Source of the DNA: Allium sativum
Lineage: Eukaryota; Streptophyta; Magnoliopsida; Asparagales; Amaryllidaceae
Direction: 5' to 3'
DNA: 64,000 nt
Assembly: GCA_030737875.1 (NCBI GenBank)
Contig: CM060909.1
Coordinates: 35,143,159 to 35,207,158, forward strand
The notes under the pieces were generated by a model. It had not been told where the DNA came from and searched no databases. It was given only the letters and a program-made list of their open reading frames with translations. How positions within the stretch are numbered: position 1 is the first letter of the stretch; each line of letters opens with the position of its first letter. Shown in pieces: positions 35,201 to 47,616 of the stretch. The position numbers and the translations under genes are program-made.

Positions 35201-37333
35201 GGGTTTCAATCAACAAACACTGAATATTATTTGTGCAGTTGGGCGATATGTAAAATTTATCGTCCCAATCCATATCAATCAAATGTGTGTACATAAACAA
35301 ATCGTCCGATTTGTAAATAAATATTTATTTTATTCATATACACGTTAAAAATTATATTTTTAATGATAAAATATTTATTGTCCAAATATTTTATTTTCCA
35401 TATCACATCACAATCAATTCAAACAAACAAATCAACCAAACCAAACAATCAATTAAGTCGTCCATGGTCTGTGGATGACGGGGAGCAGTTCATATATGCA
35501 GTTATAAAATAAATAACTGTACAAAGAAAATTATAGTGAGGAGTTCTCACCTTTACGTTTCACTCCTCCATTCTTTTATTTCTGAACGGTTCAGATTTGG
35601 ATTTGATTCCCGTCGGTTCCATCGCAATCTATTTCACACGATTTTTATATTAAAAAATCATGTTTTTATTTCAACGCTACATATATAAAAATCATATTTT
35701 TATAACAACACTAAATGGATAAAAATCACATTTTTAAAACGAAGTTATTTAAATAAAAATCATAATTTTATAATGCTACTTCATATATAAAAATCAAATC
35801 TTTTTACACTTCATATATAATAAAAATCATATTTTTATTCTAAAGCCATGTATATAAAAATCAAATTTTTACTTCACTGCTATATAAATAAAAATCACTT
35901 CCATGTATATAAAAATCAAACTTTTAATTTCAATCTTTATATCATAAAGAGCACATTTTTATTCGTAAAAATCCAATTTTTATTTGTAAAAATCACATTT
36001 TTAAATGCATGTATGAATAAATGACGATAACCACTCACAAGTGGTGCTGGATGGCGGAGGGAAGGCGGCAGTAGTATAGTGGCGGCGGCTGGGCCCACAT
36101 TGGTCGGAGGAGCTGAGTTTGGGGTGGTTTCTCCTTTGGGATCGCGGTTTTGGGAGTGGGAAAGGCGGAGGAGGAAAGAGATGGTCGTCAGTGGGACGGT
36201 GGCGGTGTGAGGTGGGGTCGGCAGGCCCCCCGGCGGCGGCTCCATGCTGATTTGAGGCGGTTCTTGGTGGGTCTTCTATCGAAGAAGGAAATGAGAGGTG
36301 GAGGGGGAAAGAGGGAAGGAGGAAGGAGGGGGGTGTCCAGGGGTCGGCGACTGGGGGCGGCGTCGTGCCGGAGCGGCGGCTATGGGTTTGGTGACGGGGT
36401 TTGATTTTTGAATTTGGGTGAAAGACGATTGTCTAGGGTTATCGAAAATAGAAAAGGGTTTAGGGTTATATAATCCTATTTAATAATTATTTTATTTTAC
36501 CCTAAAAGTAACTTTTTATTACAAACTCTAAACGAGACCCACCGACTATTGCCCCTAGCCAATTACCTCCCTTCCGAGCGCAATGGGATATGTTTCGTAA
36601 GCTGTTTCGACCAGTTTTCGTCAAAATCAAAATATAAATCAGTATATACTAAATTTAAACGCACATTTCAATTTATTAGGGCCACATACGGACTCCAAAA
36701 ATTTCAGAAAAATAAATCTGGCTATGTTTTGACGATACGGTCGTAACAAAACTAATTTCGTCGAGTTTGGAGACCATTTGAAAAACAGTCATTTTCCAGT
36801 CGATTAAATTCAAACTGAAATTGCCAAACACGTTTAAATTCACCACGCTCACATATTGATTCCAAAAAATATGAAAATTGGAACCTAGCAATAATTTGAC
36901 ATCCCGGATCCAACAAAAGTGGTTTCGTCGAAAAAGGAGGTCGTTTGCAAAATTTCCATTTTTAAGGGCTATATTTCCATAACGACTATTCTGAATTTTC
37001 AACTAGGCTAACTTTTTATTCCCGCTATTAAATTTCAATTTTTCTAATTCGTTGGAAAGATATTTTCAAGTAGATTCTAATATTTTTGATTTCACTAAAA
37101 TCCGGTTTATTTTGAATCCTGTACATTCATTTGAAATATGAAATCGAATTTTCAAACTACCGCGCCATTTCCAATTCCTTTTATAATTAAAATAAATATT
37201 TATATTCTAACTTCGTCAAAAATAATTTTTTTCGTTGTTATTATTTAAAATAATTCATTTTAAATATTCAAAATTCATTTAAATTGCCAAAATAAAATTT
37301 TTTAAATTGGTTCTGATTTTCTGGGTCGTTACA
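32203..37333 (-). mobile_element. LTR D, diverged large-LTR copy interrupted by Tekay element
   Basis: Minus-strand LTR of the same large-LTR family as A-C but clearly diverged. It starts TGTAACGACCCAG at 37333 and is cut at 32203, where the Tekay 3' LTR begins. Its order of blocks matches A-C: outer conserved parts, GTGAG..CTCAC palindrome (35536-35550), AAAAATC-type AT words (35640-36000) and a GC-rich leader (36033-36420). It lacks the 27-bp and 97-bp arrays. It shares CAGGGCCGGTCCAC and GATGTGGATTAAAATGCCTG with the fragment at 55187-56426, so those two form a subfamily distinct from A-C. No polypurine tract follows 37333, so D is a 5' LTR or solo LTR. Open frames here are non-coding. Confidence 0.8.
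36033..36472 (-). promoter_or_regulatory. TATA box, leader and splice-donor-like edge of LTR D
   Basis: Minus-sense TATATAA (plus 36466-36472) is followed by CCCTAAACCC and then a GC/pyrimidine-rich block that ends at GTGAGTGG (complement of GTGAGT at 36033-36038). This is the clearest promoter and first-exon layout in the family. It places the transcription start roughly 900 bp into the LTR, leaving several kb of R-U5 leader. Confidence 0.5.
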
Positions 37334-39654
37334 GCTGTAATCAAATTTCTCGTGTGATATTTTATGCATAGATGTTGTAATATATATATAATTTTTTATT
37401 TAAAAAAAATTGGTTCAATTAGTTGTTAAAAACAATATTTCATAATGACCTTTTAAAATTATATTATATTTGGTCTCTTTCTAACATATATGGGATATCT
37501 TTGAAATTTCAACATATTACAACAGTTTTTATTATTATAAATTTATCATATTAAATAATACTTATCAGACATTATAATCACCGATTTAACAATTGAAATT
37601 CTAAACCGGAAAACATGATCATGAAACAAGGTTTCCGGCTTCGTGAGAAATAGTTAACGGCGACAAAAAACTCCTCTTGCTTCCATCTCTCCCAATTTAG
37701 TTTCTTCTTCGACTATCTCATGCCTATTCTTTCGATCTCACGCCTCTTCCTTCATATATCTTGCTTTCGCTTGCGTTATTTCTCATGAAGCCTTAATTTT
37801 AATTTCCAGATCTGAAACTTTCGATCCCGTTTTTTCCTCAGATCGAACTTCACTCCTCCTACCGATCATTCATCTCCCATCTTCCGGTCTCTTCAAGTCG
37901 CGGTGGCCTATCTACGTCAAATGGGGAATTTTTGTTCTTGTTCGGTGGTCTTCTCTTCACATCTCGATATGCTTTCTATAACACGTAACGTTAGGTCTCT
38001 CAGCGAGTCCACTCCTCATTGCCAAGTGTATTTATGTCCAACTTTTGCCTGGTTTCGCCAGTGGGAACGGGGATGGAAGTGTGTAAGAGGTCCTCAGTTC
38101 TGGATGCAGTTGTTTCTTTGTTTGATTTGGTTCTCGTTTTGGCTTGGCTTTAAGAAGCTTGCTTGGTCTAACGCGAAGTATTTTCATGCGTAGGTTCTAC
38201 TTAACCACTTAATGATTTCGCGACTTGCTGCCTACTGACTGGTATGTTGTTGTTTAACTAACCGATCGTGTCTGCTCGTTAGAAGCATTGTTATCTCTAG
38301 CACGATGAATGAATTCTAGTTATATCAATGTATTATCTATTTGTGTAGTTGGGTTCGTATCCTTGGTGGTTTTAGTTTTTCTTGTATGTGTCAATTTCAT
38401 CTTGTTAGACTGTACTGTTGGCAGCTGAAGGCTCTAGTTTGGTATTTGTTTATGATCTGGTTTGATTTTTCGGGTATCTGGTGATCGTTTATGGCTTGGA
38501 TTTTAGCGTTCATGGTTGTCATGGGCTATGGTTATCTGTTAGGGTATGTTCGGTTGGGTTATCTTCTCTTTGTTTTTCTTTGGCACGCCATGAGATGCTT
38601 ATACACTAAACTGTGTCGAAATGGATGGACGAGGGTGCCTACTTTGCCATCTCCTAGCTTTGATCATATGCGATATTTCTTTGGTTCCAGGCCACTAAGT
38701 CATACTGTTTATGATTTTTGTGTTCGTAATGCTTATCTATGTTGATTGCATTGGTCATGTGCCTCGGCAGCTTCTTGGCGTCATTATGCAATGTCAACTC
38801 ACTGTTTGGTTGGCTTCTGCACTTTTGATGGAGAAGTGTTTCCAGATTGGTGTACTATGCCTCATGCTTACGGTGTGGAGCTCGAGATATCTGCCTGCAA
38901 CGGTTCATCTGCAGTTTCTTTGCCATGTCAGTTCGATATTAGATGTATTCAGCTTGTTGTACACTCTACCAATGGTACACTGCCCCAAAAAGATGCTTAG
39001 TCCCTATGTACTAGGTCATTTTTTAGCTTGTATTGTAATATGATATCTTTGTTTTGTATTATGTAATGTGTCTGAAATTATGACTCCCTGCGTGGAGCAT
39101 TAATGGTAGTCTAGTTAAGTAAGGCTAGCTCCTGTGCTATAAGCCTGAATGGTATGGTGGACAGAATACTATACACTCTGTTAGTGGGGGATGGTTCACC
39201 TTAAAAACCAAAGTAGCTGACTGTTAACTATAATCACCTATACTATACTGTGTTTTTTATTATTAGTTATAATAAAAGGTATTTGCGGTCACCGTAAAAA
39301 CTGGTCGACTTTGCCAAAAAAAACAATTAAAATTCTAAATTGTAAAAGACATAAAAATAAATATCTACAAAATATGTTTTATGTTTTAATGAATTATAAT
39401 TCAGACAATATTCTTCTAATATTGATAAGATATTAATTTACGTGACTTCCAACTAAAGTTGTCAATATGATGTTTCAATAATATTTTTAAAACATTATCA
39501 AATTTTAATGTTTCAATAATATTTTTAAAATATTATCAAATTTTACAGTAATTTTATTACGTAGTTCAATATAAAAATAAAATAGTAGTTTGTATGTATT
39601 ATTTATAAAATAGTTTAATATCGCATAATATTACTTTATATGCACCATCGTAAC
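37334..39654 (+). other. Unrecognised region, possible remnant of a host transcription unit
   Basis: This stretch lies between LTR D and LTR-like unit E and has no retroelement motif I can identify. 37640-37900 is pyrimidine-rich, like a plant 5' untranslated region. An ATG at 37921 opens a frame to 38193 (MGNFCSCSVVFSS start, Trp/Phe-rich end). In the same phase 38491-39000 is open except for one TGA at 38743-38745. A second frame, 38711-39043, overlaps it, so coding is uncertain. 39040-39075 is T-rich with GTAAT motifs, like a plant 3' end. I do not recognise a protein family. Confidence 0.3.
37921..38193 (+). CDS. Hypothetical 90-residue frame, doubtful
   Basis: From the first ATG after the pyrimidine-rich stretch. 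The start MGNFCSC would fit an N-myristoylation signal, but this is a weak pattern. The C-terminal half is rich in Trp, Phe and Leu (LFLCLIWFSFWLG), which could be one membrane segment. No family is recognised. It could be a first exon, a short decoy frame, or noise. Confidence 0.2.
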   Translation: MGNFCSCSVVFSSHLDMLSITRNVRSLSESTPHCQVYLCPTFAWFRQWERGWKCVRGPQFWMQLFLCLIWFSFWLGFKKLAWSNAKYFHA

Positions 39655-40778
39655 TGTAATGCCCTGGATTTTAATAGGAATATTTAATTAATTTAAATAT
39701 TTAAAACGAATAGTTTAAGTTTTAATGACTTGAAATTTATTTAAGTAAGGAATTAAATGTTAAATTAACTTGAGAACGAAAATCTTGAATTGAAAATCGA
39801 GTTGAGTTAATTTGATTCTATATAAAATTCTATTTGAATATATACGACAATAATAATTTATTATCAATAGATTTGATTATATTTTATCGATTCAATTTAA
39901 TACATGAAAATAGCCAATTTTCAAATGATCTTGGATTTCAACGGAACTAATATTATAAAATCCGTAATGGTTAATTATTGCAAGATTTCAAATTTTAGAT
40001 CAATCATAGTTATTTTGTGTGTGTGCGCAATATAAACGCGTATCGATTAACAGTTTGAAATCAAAACAGTGTTGTTTTAGCAAACAGTCTCGGATTTCGA
40101 CGCAATCAGTTTCATTGGGTCTAGAATGTTAAACTATAGTATATTGTCAAGTTTCGTGATGATCGAGTTTAATATGTGTTCGTATAAATTATAAACGACA
40201 AATGATGGCATGCTCAAATATAATATTAGTCAAATCCTACCCTATGTAATATTATCAACTCACGCCTAACCCTTGACCTCTTTTTTTTTTTTTTTTTGTA
40301 GTCAAATCATATAAGTCAAGCACGCCTAACAACTCACGCCTAACACCACCTCTCTTAATCTTCAAAAATTTATATAAGTCAAGCACTCAGCGGAATCAAA
40401 CGAGGTTGGATTCATTGGAGTCGTAGAAGAGGGAGCTTCACCTTCATATAATTTTTATAGGGTGCAATTCGATATTGAGTGGCTCAATCTTCTCTTTCAC
40501 GTGAAGCAGCGAACTTAGGGCCCGAATTTCCATGAAGATGAGGGTTCTTTATGTTGTTTGAAGTGTGTATTTGGGTTTAAGGCAGCGGTTAGCGGCTTGC
40601 GAAATTATTTTGGGCATTTGTCCCGTGCCCTGTAGTAGGGGTGGCAGCGAAGGCATTTTAATAAGGGGTTCAGACACTATGATTTGGGGATATCTGGGAA
40701 GAGGAGAATTAGAGGTGAACGTTGGTAATGTCAGTTTACGTTTTCGTGTAGTAGGAAGGATGGTAGGTAGGGGAAGAG

Positions 40779-40786
40779 GAGATGGA
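40779..40786. other. Target site duplication, left side of MITE
   Basis: GAGATGGA, repeated exactly at 41120-41127. Confidence 0.85.
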
Positions 40787-41119
40787 TAGGGGTGGCAATT
40801 TGACCCGACCCGACAGGTCTCGGTTCTAGGTGGGTTGGGTTTTGTCGGGTATAAACTATACATTTCTGAAATCTGGACCCGACCCGAGCTTCGTTTCGGA
40901 TCGGGTCTGTTCTGGTTCAGTTGAATAATAACATTAAAAATACATATATTTCAATGCTTCTTGGTCGTGTCTTTCGGGTCGGGTTTATGAAGGTCGAGTT
41001 TGATCGGGTCTTGATTGTATTTTTCAACACCTAGACCCGACCCGAAACCTATCAGGTTCGGGTCTTTCCGGGTCGGGTCGGTTCGGGTTTCCGGTTATCG
41101 GTTCTAATTGCCTGCCCTA
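40787..41119. mobile_element. hAT-type MITE, 333 bp, with 8-bp target duplication
   Basis: The 5' end TAGGGGTGGCAATT and the 3' end, read inward as TAGGGCAGGCAATT, form imperfect terminal inverted repeats with two mismatches. GAGATGGA flanks both sides (40779-40786 and 41120-41127), the 8-bp duplication typical of hAT transposons. The interior is full of GACCCG and CGGGTC words in both directions, a common feature of these MITEs, which are mobilised in trans by hAT transposase. It has no coding capacity. Confidence 0.88.
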
Positions 41120-43019
41120 GAGATGGATTGGTTACTATAATTGTGGCTTCAGATATTTTTGATCGAGGAAGAAATTTTTGGGAAAGTGATTAAGGGTAAC
41201 TGTATATTAATTAATATAGTTAATTACCGTTTTCATGTATACGAACTTATAAAAATCATAACCCTTTCATGCGATATCGGATTGAGATGAAATGAGTTGC
41301 GTTGGAATCATATTGGTGAATACTACATATAAGAATTGGTTAAGAAGTATTTGGAGTTAATGAGAATTTTTGTGAAATTTTAAACAATCATTTCAAAGTG
41401 GATAAAACAACGCAAAATCGTTGATTGAAATGAAAAGTGAGTTTATCCTCACTCTTTCTGGAATACTTTCGAATATTATTATTTTGTATAATAATACCCA
41501 CTGTTGTTAGGATAAATTGTGTGTTGGGATGCTTTGGTTTATTATTGCTTTGTTGATGATTGTCGATATTTATATTTCAGTCATCTTAAATGAATTAGAT
41601 TAGATTATCTATTTTATGTGCATATATAAAATGATATTATGAGCTGTAATGCGGATAAAAACAGGTTGGAGGGATCCAACATGATTCCTCAAATATTTTG
41701 GATGTTACTTGATTTCATGTTATTCATATATGAAATGTTTAACCGAAGTAACGTTAAAACTATGTTTGGATGTTGATTATTGGATTGAAATTCAACATTG
41801 ATGTGTTATTAATCAATAAATAATATTGATTAAGTAATTGGTCGCAGATGGCCTAAAACTCATCTTTTTAAGACGTTGATTCACCATTAGGCAAATCGAC
41901 TAGTTTGAAGTTATAAAATTTATTTTTATAACAGAAACAAGGTTTTAAGTTATATTTTTATATAAGTTATATGAAGTAGAGGTTTACAAATAAATCAACA
42001 TTTATAATCGGATTCTATATAAACTAAATATAAAATGATTTATAAAATTTCATGTGTTTTAAAATAAATTTATATGTAAGTAAGTCGGAAATTTACCTAA
42101 GGCTTAATAGTTTGGAATAATTGTTTTTAAGAAACAATTAAGTGAAATTATATTAAATTAATTATGTTATTAAATAATTTAGGGAAAAATTAGTGAAAAT
42201 CAGTTAACAAGTTAACTATGATTTCAAGTTGACTAAATCAACTATTTTTAATTGAAGTTAGTTATTAAATTACTTTGTTTCCAATTAATTTGACAAAATA
42301 TTTTAAAATAGGATTGTTTAAACATAATGATTTTTACAAAAGTTAATTAATTTTTTTATTACCCATGTATAAAAATAATTGTCAAATTGTAATTATCAAT
42401 AAAGTTAGTTATTATTCTAATAAGGATTTTAAAAGAGCTTAATTATTCAATTTTTAGTTAATAGCAAAGCTAACTACTTTTACTTTTATTAATATTGAAG
42501 TTAATTATTATCTTAATAAAATTAAAGTGATTACCTATACAATGGAATTCACTAAAGGAATTATGAATTGATTTGTGCAGCGAATATCGGTATTATAAAT
42601 AAGTTATAATCGGAGATTTCGAGAGATAAAACTTACTAAGTTTCATAATTAAGTTTTATGAAGTTATAAAACTCTATTTTATAATTAAATGAGTTTATAA
42701 GTTATTTTAGTGTTTTGAACAAGGTTTAATGAATAGTTTTGTGTTGAACTTGTAAACAATGCAGAAAGGATATTGGATTTCAAAAATGAAATCTATAAAT
42801 GTTAAATATTTATAAAAAGTTTGTAAAATAAGTTGAATTGATTTTAAGCTAAATTTTAAGTGTTTAGATTTTAAAATCAAACCAGGATTTATAAGATCCG
42901 AAGTGTACAAAGAAAAATGAAATCAAGTTTGTGAGAAGCATTTAATCAAATTTTCATAAAGGGTTTTTGTAAAGGAATTTTTTGTAAATCCAAGTTTATA
43001 AACAAGGTTTATAAAAGAG

Positions 43020-43290
43020 ATGGAAAGCTAATGCGATGGTTTAAGATAAGTGTTTACTTAATAATTGAATTAAGTAAAATGATTAGAATTGGAAAAAGAT
43101 TTTCAAAGATGTAAAAGGAAAGATGCTTGATGGATTGGTGTAAAGGATTAAGTAAATGGATTTTTATAATAAATCCAAGATGTAAACAAATCGTATTAAA
43201 GAGGTCTAAAGCTAAAGACTTATGTTTTAGTAAAAGTTTACTTAATAATGGAATTAAGTAAAGGATGTTATAATTAAAAGGAGGTTTTTT
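43020..43290. repeat. Diverged direct duplication of about 180 bp in unit E
   Basis: Two stretches share AGTGTTTACTTAATAATTGA or AAGTTTACTTAATAATGGA followed by ATTAAGTAAA (near 43050 and 43235), with similar preceding text AAAGAGATGGAAAGC or AAAGAGGTCTAAAGC. Confidence 0.6.
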
Positions 43291-45752
43291 CAAGTTCAAG
43301 GAATTAGTTCATAAAAACATTTTTAAATTGAATGGTATTATAACTTGTGATATATAATTAATATCATCTTTTGAGTTACAAACTTCTATCTATCTTAATA
43401 TAAGAACATTGTCAAGTCAAAGTCTGAGAGGTAAATAAAATACTCCAACTTAAGCGACTTCATTATTATCCAAGGGATAGTACTAGTTTGAAATGGTAGT
43501 GATGTTGAAAACAAATTAGTTTTCCTTAAGAAATATTGCAACTTTATTGTGTAAGGTTTAGAAATTTAATAAAACTGTTAGGTTTTAAAGTAAACAATGT
43601 ATCACTTGGCAGGCCCAGGTATGATGTGTGACTGTACTTATACCATTTGGTTAAGTATATAACACTATTTTCTAAGTAATGAAAATAATACGTGTTGTGA
43701 ATACACTTATTTAAGAAATAAGTAAATGACTACGGTTTTCTAAGAATAGAAACGAGAGGTTATACTAGTTTGAAAGCGGAAGTGGATTATTATTTCCATA
43801 GTTGAAGTTTTTAACTTTAATTGGTAAAGCTTTGAAGTTAAATAAAAGCCATTTAGATTTATATACTAAACTATGTGTCGCATGACATTGTTCTGGCCAT
43901 ATAAGATTAGTAGTTAGACTTATACCATTTAGCTATATATTAATGTATATATAGCGATATATTCAAAGTAAAGGAAATAAAGAGGGGTTTTGTGAATATG
44001 CTTATTCTGAGGAGATAAGTGTATGGTTATGATTTTCGAAGTAACGAAAATAAGAGATTTGGGAATATTCTTATCCCGTTGAGAGAAGTATATGGAATCG
44101 ATTTGTAAGAATCAATGAAATGGTTTTAATGAATGGTTTTAATTTAAAAGGGCTTGAGCTGCTGATGTATTTGACTGTGTACTATTTTTTTTATAGTTAA
44201 AGAACTGACTATCAATGAATATCCTTTTTGACTTATAACGTGTTAGTTCGAGGAGTTTGGGATGGGAATTGGACCCAAATCACTTCGAACCGACATGTTA
44301 AGATGATTTAAAGGCGTAGATCTTCAGAGAAGAAAGGGGAGCTCGCTAATGTCTCTAGGTAACCACCTAGATTATACCCGTAGCAATAATCCCTACATTA
44401 TGTGTTCCGCATGATGCAAGGGCATCTTTTTACTATTCCTATAGGTTGTCCCGACAGGATGTAGTAAAAGAGCACCTTCGATTTGTCCTGATCATGGACA
44501 GTTTGTATGGACGAATGTCTAACAAAGTATTTTCTAAAATCATGTGCATTGGTTTTACAAATATACCGAGTATGGTGGTAGAGAAGGCAACTTCTTTTAG
44601 CTTAACACCGAGAGTATCTTTATGAAAATCAATTAGTGATTGACAGATCTGACAATGTGGCATTTAAAGTCAAATGTTATGTTGAAAAGGTAATCATAAC
44701 CTCAAGTCTCGTCAACCGGGAAATAATTGAAATTGGGAAGGCAGTAGGGTTATGTGGGTCATACCCATTAGGGTATCTCATCGCCTGATCTAGAGAAACC
44801 GGTTGTCCCTTTTTGTATGCTTTTGAAATGAATACGGTTGGTTGGCCAACAACCGTGGTGATGATATATTTGGTACACTCAAGTTGAATGAGTGACCGGT
44901 TCTGCGTGGCCGTGTCACAAGATGTTCTTGTTGAAGCCCAATGATTTTACGTCTAGAGGAACACTATTCGGAAGGTAGTCCCTTACCAAGTCATGTACGG
45001 AATCCAAACTCCAATACAAGCCATACGATTTTAGTTACCAACCAACTATGTCGAAAAGCGAGATGAAAGCTTTTCAGCTATATTTCTATTTTATTTGTGG
45101 ATTATAGACATTACTATAATATAATTGGATTTATAATTAAAGTGATTTGGTTATCCTAAAGGAGAAACACATGCCATGTTTGTGTGTGGTTGTGTCCTAC
45201 GAGAGCTCCATTCTTTCAAAGGATTACTAAAAATTAAGCAAGTTTTTTGTGGTATGATTTTTCCCCACTGTAAGTATCCTAAACTGACAATCCATGTGAT
45301 TTTGCTTTCTGCAAAATGGGCTCGGTCGGACAGAATACATTTTCTAGGTTGCATTGGGTTTTGCTTGGAATTTCAGGAGAGCAGATGAAGTCGAGACGTA
45401 TTTCCATATTTCAGATATTAATTTATTTCTGCTGCTTGTATTGTATTTATCAGAATTGTATAGGCTGATCTAGTTGTGTACTCTGATTGTATAATCATAT
45501 ATATACAGTTTTCTCTTTGTGTAAAGAGTATTGGTATATTATATTTTATTCATTCCATTGTAAGTTTTTATTCTTCTCTAATTATGTAGTGTTGGTGTTC
45601 TTCCTCTTCTTCTAATATAACACTTCTTTCTTTCTTCTTCTCTTCCTTTAACTTCTTTCTTTTAACTATCTGGGTTTTCGATACTTGAGTTTTGGCAAGT
45701 GAATATAAATAATGTATTAGTGCCGAAAATTCAAATGTACTGGGTCGTTACA

Positions 45753-47122
45753 ATAGCAATTTATTGTCGCTACAAAGGTGGGACCCGAGGATGATAACAC
45801 TCATAAGTGAGAGGTAAACCCCCCATTGACCACAGTCAACATGATCGATCAGGCCGTGAGCATTCGAAAAAAAGTGTATCCCATTTTTGTTTGAATTTGA
45901 AGTTTAAAATGAATTAAAATATTAAATATATACTAAAAATGGTTAATCATAATTAATTAACAGATACATCCGGTGTATTTGATTTGCTAACCCAACAATT
46001 TGGTATGTTCATTTAAACAAAACAAAATGATGGATCTCATGTCATACACATCCAACTTGACATGAACATGAACTGGGAAAAAACTTGTTCATGAACACAC
46101 CGATATCAACCAAAACACATTTGATGACCATTATAAACCATGTTAATTATCTATTGTAGTTTGTGTTCTTGTTGATATTGTCAAATAGATTATTTTTGGA
46201 AAGTAGGTGAACTTAATGACTATTAATTCACCATTCCACAACGTCATTACAGATTGTATTCAGATACATCGATTACTTAATTATCTTAGCGGATAGCCTA
46301 GACAGATGATTGGATGACTCGGGCTAGCTCGAGCAAGGACGGGGATATGGAGCTGCAAATGAGAAGATTCACTCAGATGGAACACTAGAATTGGCTAAGT
46401 GTGAAAATCCTAAAGAAAGATTAAGATCGACATCAGTAGATCATTACACTTGAACATCAAAGCTCAAATACCTGGATCGGTATAAGTCGACTTGGCATGC
46501 GAGGTAAAGAATCAACTTCGAGATACAGAAAAGTGTACTCATGTCAATTTCAAAGATCAAACATCGGATGGACACTAGACCTGTACAAAAAGGACTAGCA
46601 CATGATAAAAGCTCGAAAATGTAGCATCGCGGATGGACTTTGGATCATGGGCCGATCCGAAGCGAAGGAAGCGTGATATGCTGAAGTGAAGATGAGGGAG
46701 CAAAGCACACGAACCGGATCACCCAACATTATTGGGAAAAATTTCAGGTCGGTACCAATTCGGATTGCTTCGGATTGGTAGATTCTAATATTAATTGATC
46801 CAATTCACATTTATTAGACTTGGTCGCCTCTCATGCCCCTACTTGCCAGCAAATATTCAAGCTGACCAAGATTGATTTTCATTTATAAAAAGAATGCTTA
46901 GGACACTTGAAAATGAGGATCTTATCCTATGAAAGACTCATGAAAGCTTTGCCATTTTCCAAACTAACTTTCATCTTCTACTCTCTTCATTCAGAATCAA
47001 AACAACTATACTTGTAATCAAGCAGTATAAGTTAAAGGTTACTAATGAGTGGACGAAGACCTCTAATATCTATTATCCTTTTATCTACCACAATTCAACA
47101 TATGTCTTTGGTACATGCTAAT
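45753..47122. other. Unrecognised region before solo LTR F
   Basis: No open frame of note and no transposon family I can name. TATAAAA at 46884-46890, followed by a pyrimidine-rich stretch, resembles an LTR promoter and leader. Together with 50810-51959 this may be an older element split by LTR F. Confidence 0.3.
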
Positions 47123-47551
47123 TGTAACAACCCAGATTTTTGGGTACCTGGGCTAAGCAGTATCTAGTGTGTTTTCTATAACTTAACTTTAAAGGGAATA
47201 AAACACTAGATTATGAGCTTAACTTGTGTAATATTTTAATGTTTGGCAATAATGAATTGGCGATTTTCAGAAATTGGGTGTTGGAGTAAATTAATTATCT
47301 TTTATATACTAAGTAATTTATTCTAACCCGTGTTTATAAATCATAATTTGAAGATTAAAGTGGATACTGAAAATATATAATATTGATCAGAAATCAATAA
47401 TTATGTCTTTTAAAATGTATTTCAATATTAGCAATATGTTGCTTATAGAATAATTATTTAATTATTGATGGTGTTTACAAGTGTAAGATGTATTTTTTGA
47501 CATAAAATAAGATTGAGTTATAAACCGTGTTTGGAAATGGTTATAAGTTTT

Positions 47552-47616
<65 letters not shown>

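Larger units (their letters stand above)
39655..45752 (+). mobile_element. LTR-like unit E, about 6.1 kb
   Basis: Starts TGTAATGCCCTGG and ends GGGTCGTTACA, the terminal style of the other LTRs here. No primer site, polypurine tract, gag or pol lies inside or next to it, so it may be a solo LTR. The five-base flanks (GTAAC and AATAG) do not match, so either the ends are decayed or the unit is composite. It holds a hAT MITE (40787-41119), a poly-T run (40279-40298) and a duplicated segment (43020-43290). The last 400 bases are T- and CT-rich. No coding signal is seen. Confidence 0.5.

Noticed and set aside
38711..39043. 110-codon hydrophobic frame
   Set aside because: Overlaps another open frame in a different phase; neither matches a family. 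It is mentioned only within the unrecognised region.
39655..45752. Complete retroelement with both LTRs
   Set aside because: No primer site, polypurine tract or internal direct terminal repeats were found. Only a single LTR-like unit is supported.
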